A stretch of DNA of 64,000 bases, from NCBI RefSeq assembly GCF_900182745.1, contig NZ_FXTY01000002.1, positions 1-64,000 of the forward strand, read 5' to 3'. The position numbers and the translations under genes were made by a program. Shown here in pieces: positions 54,447-63,631 of this stretch (positions are counted from its first letter, which is position 1; each line of letters opens with the position of its first letter). The notes under the pieces were generated by a model. That model had not been told where the DNA came from, ran no database searches, and was given only the letters and a program-made list of their open reading frames with translations. The DNA comes from Shimia sagamensis (lineage in GTDB: Bacteria > Pseudomonadota > Alphaproteobacteria > Rhodobacterales > Rhodobacteraceae).

Positions 54447-55703
54447 ATGACGCAGATGCCCACCCTATCCGAATTGCTGCGCGTCTTCGGGCGTATTGGT
54501 CTCATGTCTTTTGGCGGACCCGCTGCACAAATTGGATTGATGCACCAAGAGCTTGTCAACCGCACGGGTTGGCTGAAAGAGAAAGAATTTCTCGGCGCCC
54601 TCTCCTTTTGTATGCTGTTACCCGGCCCCGAAGCGATGCAACTTGCTACGTTTTGTGGCTGGAAGCTGCGCGGTACACTTGGCGGGGTTCTCGCAGGGGC
54701 ACTCTTTGTGTTGCCCGGTGCCGCACTCATATTCTGTCTCGTCGCTGGTTATGCCGCTTTTGGCGATCTCCCATTGGTCGCCTCGGCCTTCCTGGGTGTA
54801 AAAGCGGCCGTTGTCGCAATAATCGTACAAGCGTTGCTAGGTCTTTCCCGCAAAGTATTGACAACAAGGTCAAATATTCTTGTTTCCCTCCTGAGTTTTA
54901 TCGCTTTGTACACTGGGTTAATGCCGTTCCCTGCAGTGATCGTTATCGCTGGCGTATTTGGTTTTGTGTGCTCGCCATCACCGGATGAAAGTAAGCCAGA
55001 CGTCAAACGTGTGCAGAGTGCAAACGCATGGAAGCAAACGTTCAAGTCCACTTTGATCTGGGGGACTCTTTGGCTGGTTCCTGTGTCTTTTGCAGTTTTG
55101 GCAGGCGGCTTTCTCAAAGACGTTGCTCTGTTCTTTTCGCAATTGGCTGTCGTCACCTTTGGCGGTGCTTATGCCGTGCTTGCCTATATGGTGCAGGCCG
55201 TGGTGCATGACTTTGGCTGGCTCACCACCGATCAAATGATGGACGCCTTGGGGCTTGCTGAAACCACGCCCGGCCCGCTGATTCTTGTGACGCAGTTTGT
55301 CGCCACATTGGCGGGGCACATTCAAGGCGGTGCATCGCTTGCAATCACTGCCGGGCTGCTTGCCTTATGGTGCACGTTTATTCCCTGTTTTCTTTGGATT
55401 TTCGCAGGCGCCCCTCATGTCTCTCGAATCCTTGCAAACCCACGCCTTAACGCCGCGCTCAATTTGATTTCTGCGGCTGTCCTGGGCGTGATTGCCAACC
55501 TCAGCCTGTGGTTCACCATCAACTTGTTGTTTTCGGAAACATCGGCAAGTTCATTTGGCAGCCTCCCAATTCTCCACACCTTTGACGCCATCGCAGGCCT
55601 TCTCACGGCGGCGGCACTCCTCGCGATGCTAAGGTTTCGCGCACCCCTACTTGGCGTGTTAGCACTGTCTGCAATGGGTTCGATGGCAATTGGTCTGCTT
55701 TAG
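54447..55703 (+). CDS. chrA: Chromate transporter ChrA
   Basis: A 418-residue two-domain CHR transporter with ten or so membrane segments. Each half starts with the signature: Met-Ser-Phe-Gly-Gly-Pro-Ala-Ala-Gln-Ile-Gly in the N half and Val-Thr-Phe-Gly-Gly-Ala-Tyr-Ala-Val-Leu-Ala-Tyr in the C half, plus Glu-Thr-Thr-Pro-Gly-Pro-Leu-Ile-Leu. It exports chromate in known members. The C-half lacks the second Gly-Gly-Pro (Ala instead of Pro). It lies alone on the plus strand. Confidence 0.9.
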   Translation: MTQMPTLSELLRVFGRIGLMSFGGPAAQIGLMHQELVNRTGWLKEKEFLGALSFCMLLPGPEAMQLATFCGWKLRGTLGGVLAGALFVLPGAALIFCLVAGYAAFGDLPLVASAFLGVKAAVVAIIVQALLGLSRKVLTTRSNILVSLLSFIALYTGLMPFPAVIVIAGVFGFVCSPSPDESKPDVKRVQSANAWKQTFKSTLIWGTLWLVPVSFAVLAGGFLKDVALFFSQLAVVTFGGAYAVLAYMVQAVVHDFGWLTTDQMMDALGLAETTPGPLILVTQFVATLAGHIQGGASLAITAGLLALWCTFIPCFLWIFAGAPHVSRILANPRLNAALNLISAAVLGVIANLSLWFTINLLFSETSASSFGSLPILHTFDAIAGLLTAAALLAMLRFRAPLLGVLALSAMGSMAIGLL

Positions 55704-55783
55704 CCTAACTTTTTGCGCTGGATCATCTTTCGTTTCCCGCGCAATGGTCTATTGTTGAAACAACAGACTATCGGAGCACTTAT

Positions 55784-56254
55784 ATGTCCGGGACCATCGA
55801 CTACGGAAATCTCATGCATCGCGCGATGCGCAGCCTGATTCAGACGGTTTTGACCGATGTTCAAAAGGACGGCTTGCCGGGTGAGCATCATTTCTTCATC
55901 ACTTTTGATACACAACACCCAGATGTCGAAATCGCGGAATGGCTGGCGGATCGTTACCCCGGTGAAATGACCGTTGTCATGCAGCATTGGTACGACAATC
56001 TGACGGTCACGGATGAGGGTTTTGCGGTTACTCTGAATTTTGGGGATGCCCCGGAACCTCTTTATATCCCTTACAATTCGATCAAAACCTTCGTGGACCC
56101 TTCGGTGGAATTTGGCCTTCGTTTTGAAACGCAGGACGAAGAGGAAGAAGACGAGGTTCTCGACGAATTGCCGGATGAAATTAATCTCGAAGAGATAGTC
56201 GAAGAGCCGCGCAAAGATGCCGAAGTGGTGTCTCTGGACAGCTTTCGTAAGTAA
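55784..56254 (+). CDS. sspB: SspB-family ClpXP adaptor
   Basis: A 156-residue protein of the alphaproteobacterial SspB type. The folded part (about 1-115) has Leu-Pro-Gly-Glu-His-His-Phe-Phe-Ile-Thr-Phe, Pro-x-Val-Glu-Ile and Val-Met-Gln-His-Trp-Tyr, which bind the ssrA tag. A very acidic linker (Glu-Glu-Glu-Glu-Asp) leads to the C-terminal ClpX-binding segment. It delivers tmRNA-tagged proteins to ClpXP, and ssrA is only 2 kb away. Confidence 0.9.
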   Translation: MSGTIDYGNLMHRAMRSLIQTVLTDVQKDGLPGEHHFFITFDTQHPDVEIAEWLADRYPGEMTVVMQHWYDNLTVTDEGFAVTLNFGDAPEPLYIPYNSIKTFVDPSVEFGLRFETQDEEEEDEVLDELPDEINLEEIVEEPRKDAEVVSLDSFRK

Positions 56255-56386
56255 CTGGTCGCTACCGTTCGATCGCCACTTGTCTTCTTGCTTGATGTCG
56301 GCTCCGGAGGTGTCTGTCTCGTAAGACTTGAGATATTTCAGGGCCATTTGCCGCGCCTTGTTAGCGGTATCCCACGGTATACAGTA

Positions 56387-56414
56387 TTGCACTTTGGCCC
56401 ACGTGCGCTATGAC
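56387..56414 (+). promoter_or_regulatory. Possible fumC promoter
   Basis: TTGCAC, a 16-base spacer, then TATGAC, 30 bases before the fumC start. Confidence 0.4.
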
Positions 56415-56443
56415 ACTCCTGACATATTTTACCGGAGGTCGTC

Positions 56444-57838
56444 ATGGCAGATACCCGTACAGAAACCGATAGCTTTGGCCCGCTTGAGGTCCCTTCCGAC
56501 AAGTATTGGGGCGCACAGACCCAGCGCTCGATCATGAACTTCCCGATCGGCTGGGAAAAACAGCCTGTGGCCATCGTGCGCGCCCTTGGCGTGATCAAGC
56601 AAGCCTGTGCCATTCAGAACAAAGCCACCGGCAACATGGACGCCAAAATCGCTGACGCAGTGATCGAAGCCGCCTCAGAAGTGGTCGCCGGTAAATTTGA
56701 CGACAACTTCCCATTGGTTGTGTGGCAGACCGGATCGGGCACCCAGTCCAACATGAACTCCAATGAGGTGATTGCGAACCGCGCGATCGAAATCCTTGGC
56801 GGCGTGATTGGCTCCAAGGACCCTGTGCATCCGAACGACCACTGCAACATGGGGCAGTCTTCAAACGACACTTTCCCGACCGCCATGCACATTGGCGCTG
56901 CAATGACCGTGCGGGATGTGCTGCTGCCTGGCCTGACCAAACTTGCTGAAGGTTTGGAAGCGAAGTCTGAAGAGTTCAAGGACATCATCAAGATCGGTCG
57001 GACCCATACGCAAGACGCCACGCCATTGACCCTTGGGCAAGAATTTGGCGGCTATGCGCACCAGATTCGCCAGGGCATCGCCCGTGTTGAGGCCGCCCTG
57101 CCCGGCATTTATGAATTGGCGCAAGGCGGCACTGCCGTCGGCACCGGTCTGAATACCCAACCTGGTTGGGGCGAAGCAGTGGCAGGCCATATGGCAGACA
57201 TCACCGGCCTGCCCTTCGTAACCGCGCCCAACAAGTTCGAAGCACTTGCGGCACATGACGCGATGGTCTTCATGTCCGGCGCCCTCGCGACTGTAGCTGG
57301 CGCCATGTACAAAGTGGCCAACGACATTCGCTTCTTGGGATCTGGTCCGCGCTCCGGCCTTGGCGAGCTTATCTTGCCGGAAAACGAACCAGGCTCGTCA
57401 ATTATGCCAGGCAAGGTGAACCCAACTCAAGCCGAAGCCATGACCCAGGTCGCGGCGCACGTTATGGGCAACAACGCCGCCATGACATTTGCCGGTTCCC
57501 AAGGCCACTTTGAGCTGAACGTCTACAACCCGATGATGTCTTACAACCTGCTGCAGTCCATGCAGCTACTGGGCGACGTCGCAGACAGCTTCACCGAGCG
57601 TATGTTGAACGGCATCAAAGCCAATGAGCCGCGCATCGATAAGTTGATGAAAGAAAGCCTGATGCTGGTCACAGCTTTGGCACCCACTATCGGGTACGAT
57701 AACGCGACCAAAGTGGCCAAGACAGCCCACAAAAACGGCACCACTTTGAAAGAGGAAGCGGTCGCACTTGGTTTTGTGGATGAAGACACGTTTGACGCCG
57801 TAGTGCGTCCAGAGCAGATGATTGGTCCAAAGGCGTAA
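56444..57838 (+). CDS. fumC: Fumarate hydratase class II
   Basis: A 464-residue FumC, the iron-independent fumarase that interconverts fumarate and malate. Thr-Glu-Thr-Asp-Ser-Phe-Gly at the start, Gly-Ser-Gly-Thr-Gln-Ser-Asn-Met-Asn, His-Pro-Asn-Asp-His-Cys-Asn, Gly-Arg-Thr-His-Thr-Gln-Asp-Ala, and [11 protein letters not shown] (the superfamily signature with the catalytic serine) are all seen. Ribosome site GGAGG precedes the start. A terminator follows. Confidence 0.97.
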   Translation: MADTRTETDSFGPLEVPSDKYWGAQTQRSIMNFPIGWEKQPVAIVRALGVIKQACAIQNKATGNMDAKIADAVIEAASEVVAGKFDDNFPLVVWQTGSGTQSNMNSNEVIANRAIEILGGVIGSKDPVHPNDHCNMGQSSNDTFPTAMHIGAAMTVRDVLLPGLTKLAEGLEAKSEEFKDIIKIGRTHTQDATPLTLGQEFGGYAHQIRQGIARVEAALPGIYELAQGGTAVGTGLNTQPGWGEAVAGHMADITGLPFVTAPNKFEALAAHDAMVFMSGALATVAGAMYKVANDIRFLGSGPRSGLGELILPENEPGSSIMPGKVNPTQAEAMTQVAAHVMGNNAAMTFAGSQGHFELNVYNPMMSYNLLQSMQLLGDVADSFTERMLNGIKANEPRIDKLMKESLMLVTALAPTIGYDNATKVAKTAHKNGTTLKEEAVALGFVDEDTFDAVVRPEQMIGPKA

Positions 57839-57858
57839 TCTCGGCACTTCAACAGGTT

Positions 57859-57893
57859 GAAAAGGCGGTTCATTGCGGGCCGCCTTTTCTTTT
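57859..57893 (+). terminator. Rho-independent terminator after fumC
   Basis: AAAAGGCGG pairs with CCGCCTTTT across a TTCATTGCGGG loop, followed by a T-rich tract. Confidence 0.88.
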
Positions 57894-57954
57894 TCGACGG
57901 AAAAACCGCATTTTTACATTTGAAATTTGAAGGCATCAACCCTAGGTAAATCCA

Positions 57955-58089
57955 ATGAAAAAGCAACGCATACACCCACTTCACCTGGTTCTTATTCTCT
58001 GTCTTGGCGGCCTATCTCTCGCGTCGTCACCAGTTTTCGCCATGGTGATTGAAGAGATTACTGCCTGCGAAAAAGTCGAAGAGCTGTGA
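57955..58089 (+). CDS. Small secreted peptide (44 codons)
   Basis: A 44-residue frame missed by length cut-offs. Met-Lys-Lys-Gln-Arg at the start, a hydrophobic core (Leu-Val-Leu-Ile-Leu-Cys-Leu-Gly-Gly-Leu), then an Ala-Ser-Ser-Pro-Val-Phe-Ala cleavage region form a signal peptide; the mature part would be about 15 acidic residues with one Cys. A clear Shine-Dalgarno is not obvious (GGTAAATCC). It sits between fumC and DUF4169 on the same strand. It could be spurious, but the signal peptide pattern argues for a gene. Confidence 0.5.
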   Translation: MKKQRIHPLHLVLILCLGGLSLASSPVFAMVIEEITACEKVEEL

Positions 58090-58136
58090 GGCAACAGTTT
58101 CTGGGCAAAGACCTTCAATAGAGGTAGTCTCGCACT

Positions 58137-58307
58137 ATGACAGTTGTGAACCTCAACAAATTCCGCAAAGCCAAAGGCCGTGCAGACAAGCGGGTCGAAG
58201 CTGACAATAACGCCGTTAAATTTGGTCGTACCAAAGCCCAGAAGAAGCTCGAAGCTGCTCAAGCGGACAAGGCGCGTCAAGAGCTCGACGGAAAAGAGCG
58301 CGAATGA
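58137..58307 (+). CDS. DUF4169 small basic protein
   Basis: A 56-residue basic protein: Met-Thr-Val-Val-Asn-Leu-Asn-Lys-Phe-Arg-Lys at the start, then Phe-Gly-Arg-Thr-Lys and a Lys/Ala-rich helix. This is DUF4169, found in Rhodobacterales next to an RHH protein. GAGGTAG precedes the start. It overlaps the RHH gene by four bases (ATGA). Function is unknown. Confidence 0.8.
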   Translation: MTVVNLNKFRKAKGRADKRVEADNNAVKFGRTKAQKKLEAAQADKARQELDGKERE

Positions 58308-58558
58308 GTCGCCCAATCAAACGCTCTCTGACCTTGCGGGGACATCGAACAAGCGTGTCCTTGGAAGATGATTTCTGGCGGGCTTTTCGAGATATTGCTA
58401 ACGAAAAATCGTTGCCAATCAATGCACTTGCAGCCGAAATTGATGCGGAAAGAGACCTGGAGGCGGGCCTTGCTACAGCTATCCGCCTTTATGTTTTAGC
58501 CCACTACCGTGACCAAGCTTGTGGGGTGGCGGATGACCGCTCTGGTCAACGCCTTTAA
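58304..58558 (+). CDS. Ribbon-helix-helix domain protein
   Basis: An 84-residue protein with Lys-Arg-Ser-Leu-Thr-Leu-Arg-Gly-His-Arg-Thr-Ser-Val-Ser-Leu-Glu (the ribbon) and two helices, matching RHH_4-type proteins. It probably binds DNA as a dimer. It is coupled to DUF4169 by a four-base overlap and is convergent with sufE, with four bases of shared 3' end. Its target is unknown. Confidence 0.85.
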   Translation: MSRPIKRSLTLRGHRTSVSLEDDFWRAFRDIANEKSLPINALAAEIDAERDLEAGLATAIRLYVLAHYRDQACGVADDRSGQRL

Positions 58559-58965
58559 GCTGCTTCGCTGACCACAAGACGAATCCGCTCAATCATCGCA
58601 CGCAACCCATTGGATCGTTGCGATGACAGATGTTCATTTAATCCAAGCCGTTCCAGCTCTGCACGGGCATCCACTGACATAACTTCAGCAAGGCTCAACC
58701 CATTGTAAAGTTTTCGCAAAACCGCGATCAACCCGCTCACAATCATTGCGTCACTCGCGCCATCAAAGCGGAACACTCCGCCTTCGATTGTGGGGTGCAA
58801 CCACACTTGGCTGGCGCAGCCGTCCACTTTGGTGGCCGGAACGCACAATGCCTCATCAAGTGCCGGCATGTCCTTGCCTTGTTCAATCACATAGCGATAC
58901 CGATCTTCCCAATCTTCGATGAACTCAAAGTCTTCAACGATGTCTTCAAAGGCTTGGGCGGCCAT
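58555..58965 (-). CDS. sufE: SufE-family sulfur acceptor
   Basis: A 136-residue SufE-like protein that takes sulfur from a cysteine desulfurase. The acceptor cysteine is in Val-Asp-Gly-Cys-Ala-Ser-Gln-Val-Trp, and Trp-Glu-Asp-Arg-Tyr-Arg-Tyr-Val-Ile-Glu-Gln-Gly-Lys precedes it. Met 58965 follows AGGAG at a good distance; the frame opens to 59004. No desulfurase gene lies alongside. Confidence 0.92.
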   Translation of the reverse strand: MAAQAFEDIVEDFEFIEDWEDRYRYVIEQGKDMPALDEALCVPATKVDGCASQVWLHPTIEGGVFRFDGASDAMIVSGLIAVLRKLYNGLSLAEVMSVDARAELERLGLNEHLSSQRSNGLRAMIERIRLVVSEAA

Positions 58966-59112
58966 GGGGGAGCACTCCTGTGACTTGAAACTGCGGTATC
59001 TCACTTATGGTGCGCGATCACAAAGGTCCACCCCTCGCACCACATCCGCATCTGGTGCTTTTCAAGGGGATACGAATAGGTTAACTCATGGACCAAAGAA
59101 TGAGGCCTATCG

Positions 59113-59619
59113 ATGCGCACCCCTGTCTTACTATTGTTGACAACGACACTCGCTTTGTCGGCCTGCCAATCGCGATGGAATCCATCAAACTGGTGGGGCA
59201 AGGATCGTGAAAGTCAGGTGCAAACCGAAACAAACGCATTGATTCCGGAGAAAACGGAAGATGGCCGGTCGTTCTTTCAAAGCCAGGAAACCGCTGAATA
59301 CAGAGGGCTCCCGATCGACAAAGTGACGTCGGTGGAAGTGCACAAAGTGACCGAAGGCCGCTTGATAATGGCTGTGGGCGTGTCTTCCGTGCACGGGACA
59401 TCGGATATCCGATTGATTGTGCCAAAGGAAAACGCTTTTGAGGGTGGCGTCTTGACGTTGGATTTGATGGGACGCCCTCCTATTGAACCTGTCATCGGCG
59501 GCTCTGACCAATCCCGGGAAGTCACCACAGCCGTGGTCTTGACCGAACAGGAAATGGCTGGTGTGCGCACGATCCGCGTAAAAGCGTTAACCAACAGCAT
59601 TGACCGTCGCGCCCGCTGA
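59113..59619 (+). CDS. Hypothetical lipoprotein
   Basis: A 168-residue protein. The signal peptide ends in a lipobox Leu-Ser-Ala-Cys (Cys 18), followed by Trp-rich Trp-Asn-Pro-Ser-Asn-Trp-Trp-Gly. The rest is a beta-rich domain I do not recognise (Thr-Ser-Val-Glu-Val-His-Lys-Val-Thr-Glu-Gly-Arg-Leu-Ile). It should be lipid-anchored in the outer or inner membrane. It lies between sufE (divergent) and a tRNA. Confidence 0.7.
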   Translation: MRTPVLLLLTTTLALSACQSRWNPSNWWGKDRESQVQTETNALIPEKTEDGRSFFQSQETAEYRGLPIDKVTSVEVHKVTEGRLIMAVGVSSVHGTSDIRLIVPKENAFEGGVLTLDLMGRPPIEPVIGGSDQSREVTTAVVLTEQEMAGVRTIRVKALTNSIDRRAR

Positions 59620-59663
59620 GCGGCCTAAGCAATGATCGGCATTGATGAGGTTAAAGGCGGATT

Positions 59664-59740
59664 TGGTAGGCCCGGCAGGACTTGAACCCGCAACCAAAGC
59701 GTTATGAGCGCTCTGCTCTAACCAATTGAGCTACAGGCCC
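59664..59740 (-). tRNA. tRNA-Ile(CAU) (lysidine type)
   Basis: A 77-nt gene with encoded CCA. The minus strand starts GGGCCTGTAGCTCAATTGG and ends CCGGGCCTACCA. The anticodon is CAT in GCGCTCATAACGC; the GGGCCT acceptor and GGTTCAAGTCC T-arm fit the minor isoleucine tRNA whose C34 is made lysidine by TilS, rather than elongator or initiator tRNA-Met. Identity rests on these features only. Confidence 0.85.
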
Positions 59741-59775
59741 GCCATGTGCTTGGTTATGAAATGCCGCCAGCGCCG

Positions 59776-60708
59776 TCAAGCGGTCAGTTTACCTGCCACC
59801 ACTTTGAATTCAGCTTGCCGGCGCAGATCCACCAATTTGTCGACGAAAGCGTTGATCACCAAGTCAATTTTTGACCCGGCTACGGTTTTTGTTGGCGAGA
59901 CCGCAAAGACATCTTTGCTGGGCGCTTCATAACCTGGCAACACCACTTCATAGATCCCTTCATCCAATTCTTTCTGGATCAACATGCGCGCCGCACGGGT
60001 GTACCCCATGCCGGTACTCACGGCTTTGAGGATGATTTCTGGGTCATCCGCTGTAAAACCCACCCGAATAGGTGCCTGATAGGACAGCCCGTCTTTTTGC
60101 ACGTCAAAGAACCCTGCGGTCTTGTCTTCGTGGTGCTGAATAAATTTCAACCGCTTCATGTCGTCCGGAGTTTGCGGGCGTCCCTGCTTGTCCAGATACT
60201 CGGGGGTCGCAAAAAACACGGTCTCTAATGAGGCAATCTTGCGACCGTATCCCGAGGTGTCCCCGAGGCGGCCTGCGCGAATGGCCAAATCAAACCCTTC
60301 CCGCACAACATCCACCAGTCGATCCTCCATTCGCAGAACAATATCAAGGTCTGGATGCGCCTTGCCCATCTCAATAAGTACCGGGCCAAACACCACACGG
60401 CCAAGAAAATTACCTGTGTTGATGCGAACCGTGCCAGACATGTCCGTGTCCAGCACCTCAAGTTCTGCAAGCATCAACTCATAACGTTCCAGAATCTTCT
60501 GGGCATGTTCCTGTACTAGTACCCCTGCCCGGGTGGCGGACACGCCTTGTGGTGAGCGATGTAAAAGCTGCCGGCCAATGTGTGTCTCCAGCTGCCTGAT
60601 TTGTTGACTGACGGCCGATTGAGAAATGCCGCGCTGCTGCCCTGCGCCCGAGAGGCTTCCCTCATTGAGGGCGCTTACAAAGGTCTCCATCAACCCAAGC
60701 CTGTCCAT
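59776..60708 (-). CDS. LysR-family transcriptional regulator
   Basis: A 310-residue LysR protein. Phe-Val-Ser-Ala-Leu-Asn-Glu-Gly-Ser-Leu-Ser-Gly-Ala-Gly, Ser-Gln-Ser-Ala-Val-Ser-Gln-Gln-Ile-Arg-Gln-Leu-Glu and Thr-Arg-Ala-Gly form the winged helix; the effector domain follows from about 95. Met 60708 fits the family; the frame opens to 60744. It is divergent from the MBL hydrolase gene by about 125 bases and probably regulates it. Confidence 0.9.
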   Translation of the reverse strand: MDRLGLMETFVSALNEGSLSGAGQQRGISQSAVSQQIRQLETHIGRQLLHRSPQGVSATRAGVLVQEHAQKILERYELMLAELEVLDTDMSGTVRINTGNFLGRVVFGPVLIEMGKAHPDLDIVLRMEDRLVDVVREGFDLAIRAGRLGDTSGYGRKIASLETVFFATPEYLDKQGRPQTPDDMKRLKFIQHHEDKTAGFFDVQKDGLSYQAPIRVGFTADDPEIILKAVSTGMGYTRAARMLIQKELDEGIYEVVLPGYEAPSKDVFAVSPTKTVAGSKIDLVINAFVDKLVDLRRQAEFKVVAGKLTA

Positions 60709-60832
60709 GATATAAGCTCTCCTTATGCCCCGTATCATCACCACATCGGTACAATCCGAAAAATATCAAGCCTAGATAGCCATTACCAGCAAGTGCTGGA
60801 AACAAAATGCTTCAGGGATATTGGAGACCCTT

Positions 60833-61798
60833 ATGTCGATGAACCGCAGAAACTTCCTTTTTGCCGCCGCCGCCACCCCCGCTTTGGCCACTGCCCCGAA
60901 GCCGGTATTGGCCTCATCCCCGGCCAAAAATTCCTTTCAGGGCACGTACCGGTTTACAGTGGGTGACGCGACAGTGACCGCGCTTTTGGATGGTTACCTT
61001 GATGCGGCACCGCAAATGATCCCGGGCTTTGACGAAGCTACAATTCTCCCAGCTTTGGAGAAAGCCCAACAAAAGCTTTATCCCGGCGGCGTGCGCATCC
61101 CCGTCAATGCCTTCCTTGTGGAGCACAACGGTCAACGCATTTTGATCGATGCAGGCACTTCGTCATTCTTGGGGGATACACTGGGTGACTTGAACAAGGC
61201 ACTCGCCGCCATCAACGTATCAGCTGACACGATTGATGTGATTGCCCTCACACATATTCACCCGGACCATTCCGGCGGCTTGATTGACGCAAACGGACAA
61301 GCTGTATTTGCAAATGCTCAGATTGCTGTAGGTCAAACCGAATATAGTTTTTGGCATGACGACGGGATCATGGCGAGTGTTCCAGAGAGCTCCCGCGGCT
61401 TCTTCCAAATCGCCCGCAACACTGTCGCGCCTTATGCGGATCGCATGATTATGCACAGCGGTGAGCAGGATGTTCTTCCCGGTCTGACCAGCCTCCCTCT
61501 GCCCGGCCACACACCGGGTCATGCTGGATATCTTTTGCAATCTGCACAAGAGCAGCTCCTGTTCTGGGGCGACCTTGTGCACATGACCGCGTTGCAGTTC
61601 GACAATCCAAACTTGACCATCGCCTTTGACACCGATGCCAAACAAACAGTTGCAACACGTCTTGGCATGTTTGATCGGGCAGTTGCCGACAACCTGCTTG
61701 TCACCGGCGCGCACCTTGATTTCCCGGGGCTTGGTAAAGTGCGCAAAGCAGCTGACGGTTACGCCTACCAGCCGGCACCCTGGCAATACGGCGCCTAA
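60833..61798 (+). CDS. Tat-exported MBL-fold metallo-hydrolase
   Basis: A 321-residue protein with a twin-arginine signal (Met-Asn-Arg-Arg-Asn-Phe-Leu-Phe-Ala-Ala-Ala). The metallo-beta-lactamase fold has Thr-His-Ile-His-Pro-Asp-His-Ser-Gly (HxHxDH), Pro-Gly-His-Thr-Pro-Gly-His, Leu-Phe-Trp-Gly-Asp and a final Gly-Ala-His-Leu. It resembles lactonase/hydrolase members exported with metal already bound. Substrate unknown; a lactone such as an AHL is possible but unproven. LysR is divergent upstream. Confidence 0.88.
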   Translation: MSMNRRNFLFAAAATPALATAPKPVLASSPAKNSFQGTYRFTVGDATVTALLDGYLDAAPQMIPGFDEATILPALEKAQQKLYPGGVRIPVNAFLVEHNGQRILIDAGTSSFLGDTLGDLNKALAAINVSADTIDVIALTHIHPDHSGGLIDANGQAVFANAQIAVGQTEYSFWHDDGIMASVPESSRGFFQIARNTVAPYADRMIMHSGEQDVLPGLTSLPLPGHTPGHAGYLLQSAQEQLLFWGDLVHMTALQFDNPNLTIAFDTDAKQTVATRLGMFDRAVADNLLVTGAHLDFPGLGKVRKAADGYAYQPAPWQYGA

Positions 61799-61806
61799 AA
61801 TCACAG

Positions 61807-61836
61807 ATGCACCGCCTGATGACGCAGGCGGTGCAT
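61807..61836 (+). terminator. Strong hairpin after the MBL gene
   Basis: ATGCACCGCCT pairs perfectly with AGGCGGTGCAT (11 bp) around an 8-base loop. There is no T-tract, so it may be a weak or Rho-assisted terminator. Confidence 0.55.
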
Positions 61837-61906
61837 TCCCCGGTTCCCTTTGGGCAATTGATGCAGTAAGGACCTCGCCAAGCATCGGATTGTAAGGACA
61901 TACCCC

Positions 61907-62956
61907 ATGAGCGACGGCAAAAACGGCATCACCTACGCAGATGCAGGTGTGGACATTGACGCAGGCAACGCACTGGTGGAGCGCATCAAGCCCGCCGCCA
62001 AACGCACAAAACGCTCCGGCGTGATGGCAGGTCTGGGCGGCTTTGGCGCTCTGTTTGACCTCAAGGATGCGGGCTACACCGATCCAATCCTCGTCGGCGC
62101 GACCGACGGCGTGGGGACCAAGCTGCGCATTGCCATCGATACCGGCAATGTTGACGGCGTCGGCATCGATCTTGTTGCCATGTGCGTGAACGACCTGGTC
62201 TGCCAAGGTGCAGAGCCGCTGTTTTTCCTCGACTACTTTGCCACCGGCAAACTGGAAACAGAAACCGCCGCACGCATCATCGAAGGCATCGCGGAAGGCT
62301 GTGTTCAGTCTGGCTGTGCTCTGATCGGTGGCGAGACCGCTGAAATGCCCGGCATGTATGAAGCGGGTGATTTTGACCTCGCAGGCTTCTCAGTTGGCGC
62401 TATGGAGCGCGGAGCCGACCTGCCCGCAGGCGTAAAAGCTGGCGACGTGCTGCTTGGTCTTGCCTCCAACGGTGTGCACTCCAACGGCTACAGCCTTGTG
62501 CGCAAGCTGGTCGAAGTCTCCGGCCTCAACTGGGACGACACCTGCCCATGGGATGACAGCCAAACTCTAGGCGCCGCCCTGCTCGCTCCAACACGTCTCT
62601 ATGTGAAGCAATGTCTCGCTGCCGTACGTGCCGAAGGCGTGCACGCGCTCGCCCATATCACTGGCGGCGGTCTCACCGAAAACCTGCCGCGCGTATTGCC
62701 TGAGGGCCTGTCTGGCGCCATTGATCTGAACAGCTGGGATCTGCCTCCAGTGTTCCAATGGCTGGCCAAAACCGGCCACATGGATGAAGCAGAACTGCTC
62801 AAAACCTTCAACTGCGGCGTCGGTATGATCCTGTCTGTTGAAGCGAACCAAGCTGAGGCCCTTACTGCTTTACTGCAAGAGCAAGGTGAAACTGTGTACC
62901 AACTGGGCTCTGTTGCTAATGGTGAGGGTGTCTCCTACACAGGCTCTCTCCTGTGA
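61907..62956 (+). CDS. purM: Phosphoribosylformylglycinamidine cyclo-ligase
   Basis: A 349-residue PurM, fifth step of purine synthesis. [10 protein letters not shown], Gly-Gly-Phe-Gly, Gly-Ala-Thr-Asp-Gly-Val-Gly-Thr-Lys, and [10 protein letters not shown] are the ATP- and substrate-binding motifs. It overlaps purN by four bases (GTGA). Confidence 0.97.
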   Translation: MSDGKNGITYADAGVDIDAGNALVERIKPAAKRTKRSGVMAGLGGFGALFDLKDAGYTDPILVGATDGVGTKLRIAIDTGNVDGVGIDLVAMCVNDLVCQGAEPLFFLDYFATGKLETETAARIIEGIAEGCVQSGCALIGGETAEMPGMYEAGDFDLAGFSVGAMERGADLPAGVKAGDVLLGLASNGVHSNGYSLVRKLVEVSGLNWDDTCPWDDSQTLGAALLAPTRLYVKQCLAAVRAEGVHALAHITGGGLTENLPRVLPEGLSGAIDLNSWDLPPVFQWLAKTGHMDEAELLKTFNCGVGMILSVEANQAEALTALLQEQGETVYQLGSVANGEGVSYTGSLL

Positions 62957-63546
62957 AAAAACGGGTTGCGATCTTCATTTCGGGCGGCGGGTCCAACATG
63001 GTCCGCCTGCTCGAAGACATGGCACTGCCCGGACATGCGGCCGAACCGGTATTGGTGCTGGCCAACAGTGCTGATGCGGCTGGCTTGGCCAAAGCTGAAG
63101 CCATGGGCGTCAAAGCCGTTTCCGTGGATCACCGCCCTTTCAAAGGTGATCGCCCTGCATTTGAGGCTGCCTTGCAGGCAGAACTGGATCAGGTTCAACC
63201 CGATATTCTCTGCCTCGCTGGTTTTATGCGTGTTCTGACTGAAGGCTTTGTGGCCCCGTGGGAAGGTCGGATGCTCAACATTCACCCGTCTCTGCTGCCA
63301 AAATACAAGGGCCTGCACACTCACGCGCGCGCACTCGAAGCCGGTGACAAAGAGCATGGCTGCACGGTTCACCTCGTGACACCGGCGTTGGACGATGGTC
63401 CAATCCTTGGCCAAGCCCGTATCGCAGTTGAACCTGGCGACACGCCAGACAGCCTTGCGTCACGCGTCTTGGTGCAAGAACACAAGCTCTACCCAGCTGT
63501 TTTGCGCCAATTTGCGGTAGGAAATACAACACCCGTCACTCTTTAA
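62953..63546 (+). CDS. purN: Phosphoribosylglycinamide formyltransferase (folate-dependent)
   Basis: A 197-residue PurN. Ile-Ser-Gly-Gly-Gly-Ser-Asn-Met at the start, Leu-Ala-Gly-Phe-Met-Arg, and Asn-Ile-His-Pro-Ser-Leu-Leu-Pro (active-site His) are present, followed by the Gly-Cys-Thr-Val-His motif. GTG 62953 overlaps the purM stop. It moves a formyl group from 10-formyl-THF to GAR. Confidence 0.96.
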   Translation: MKKRVAIFISGGGSNMVRLLEDMALPGHAAEPVLVLANSADAAGLAKAEAMGVKAVSVDHRPFKGDRPAFEAALQAELDQVQPDILCLAGFMRVLTEGFVAPWEGRMLNIHPSLLPKYKGLHTHARALEAGDKEHGCTVHLVTPALDDGPILGQARIAVEPGDTPDSLASRVLVQEHKLYPAVLRQFAVGNTTPVTL

Positions 63547-63631
63547 GGGTTGGTGAATTGCTTTCTCCTAAGATTGTGCTTAGTGCTGTTATCCACAGCT
63601 CCATAGAACTCACCAAGAAGACACGCTGCAT

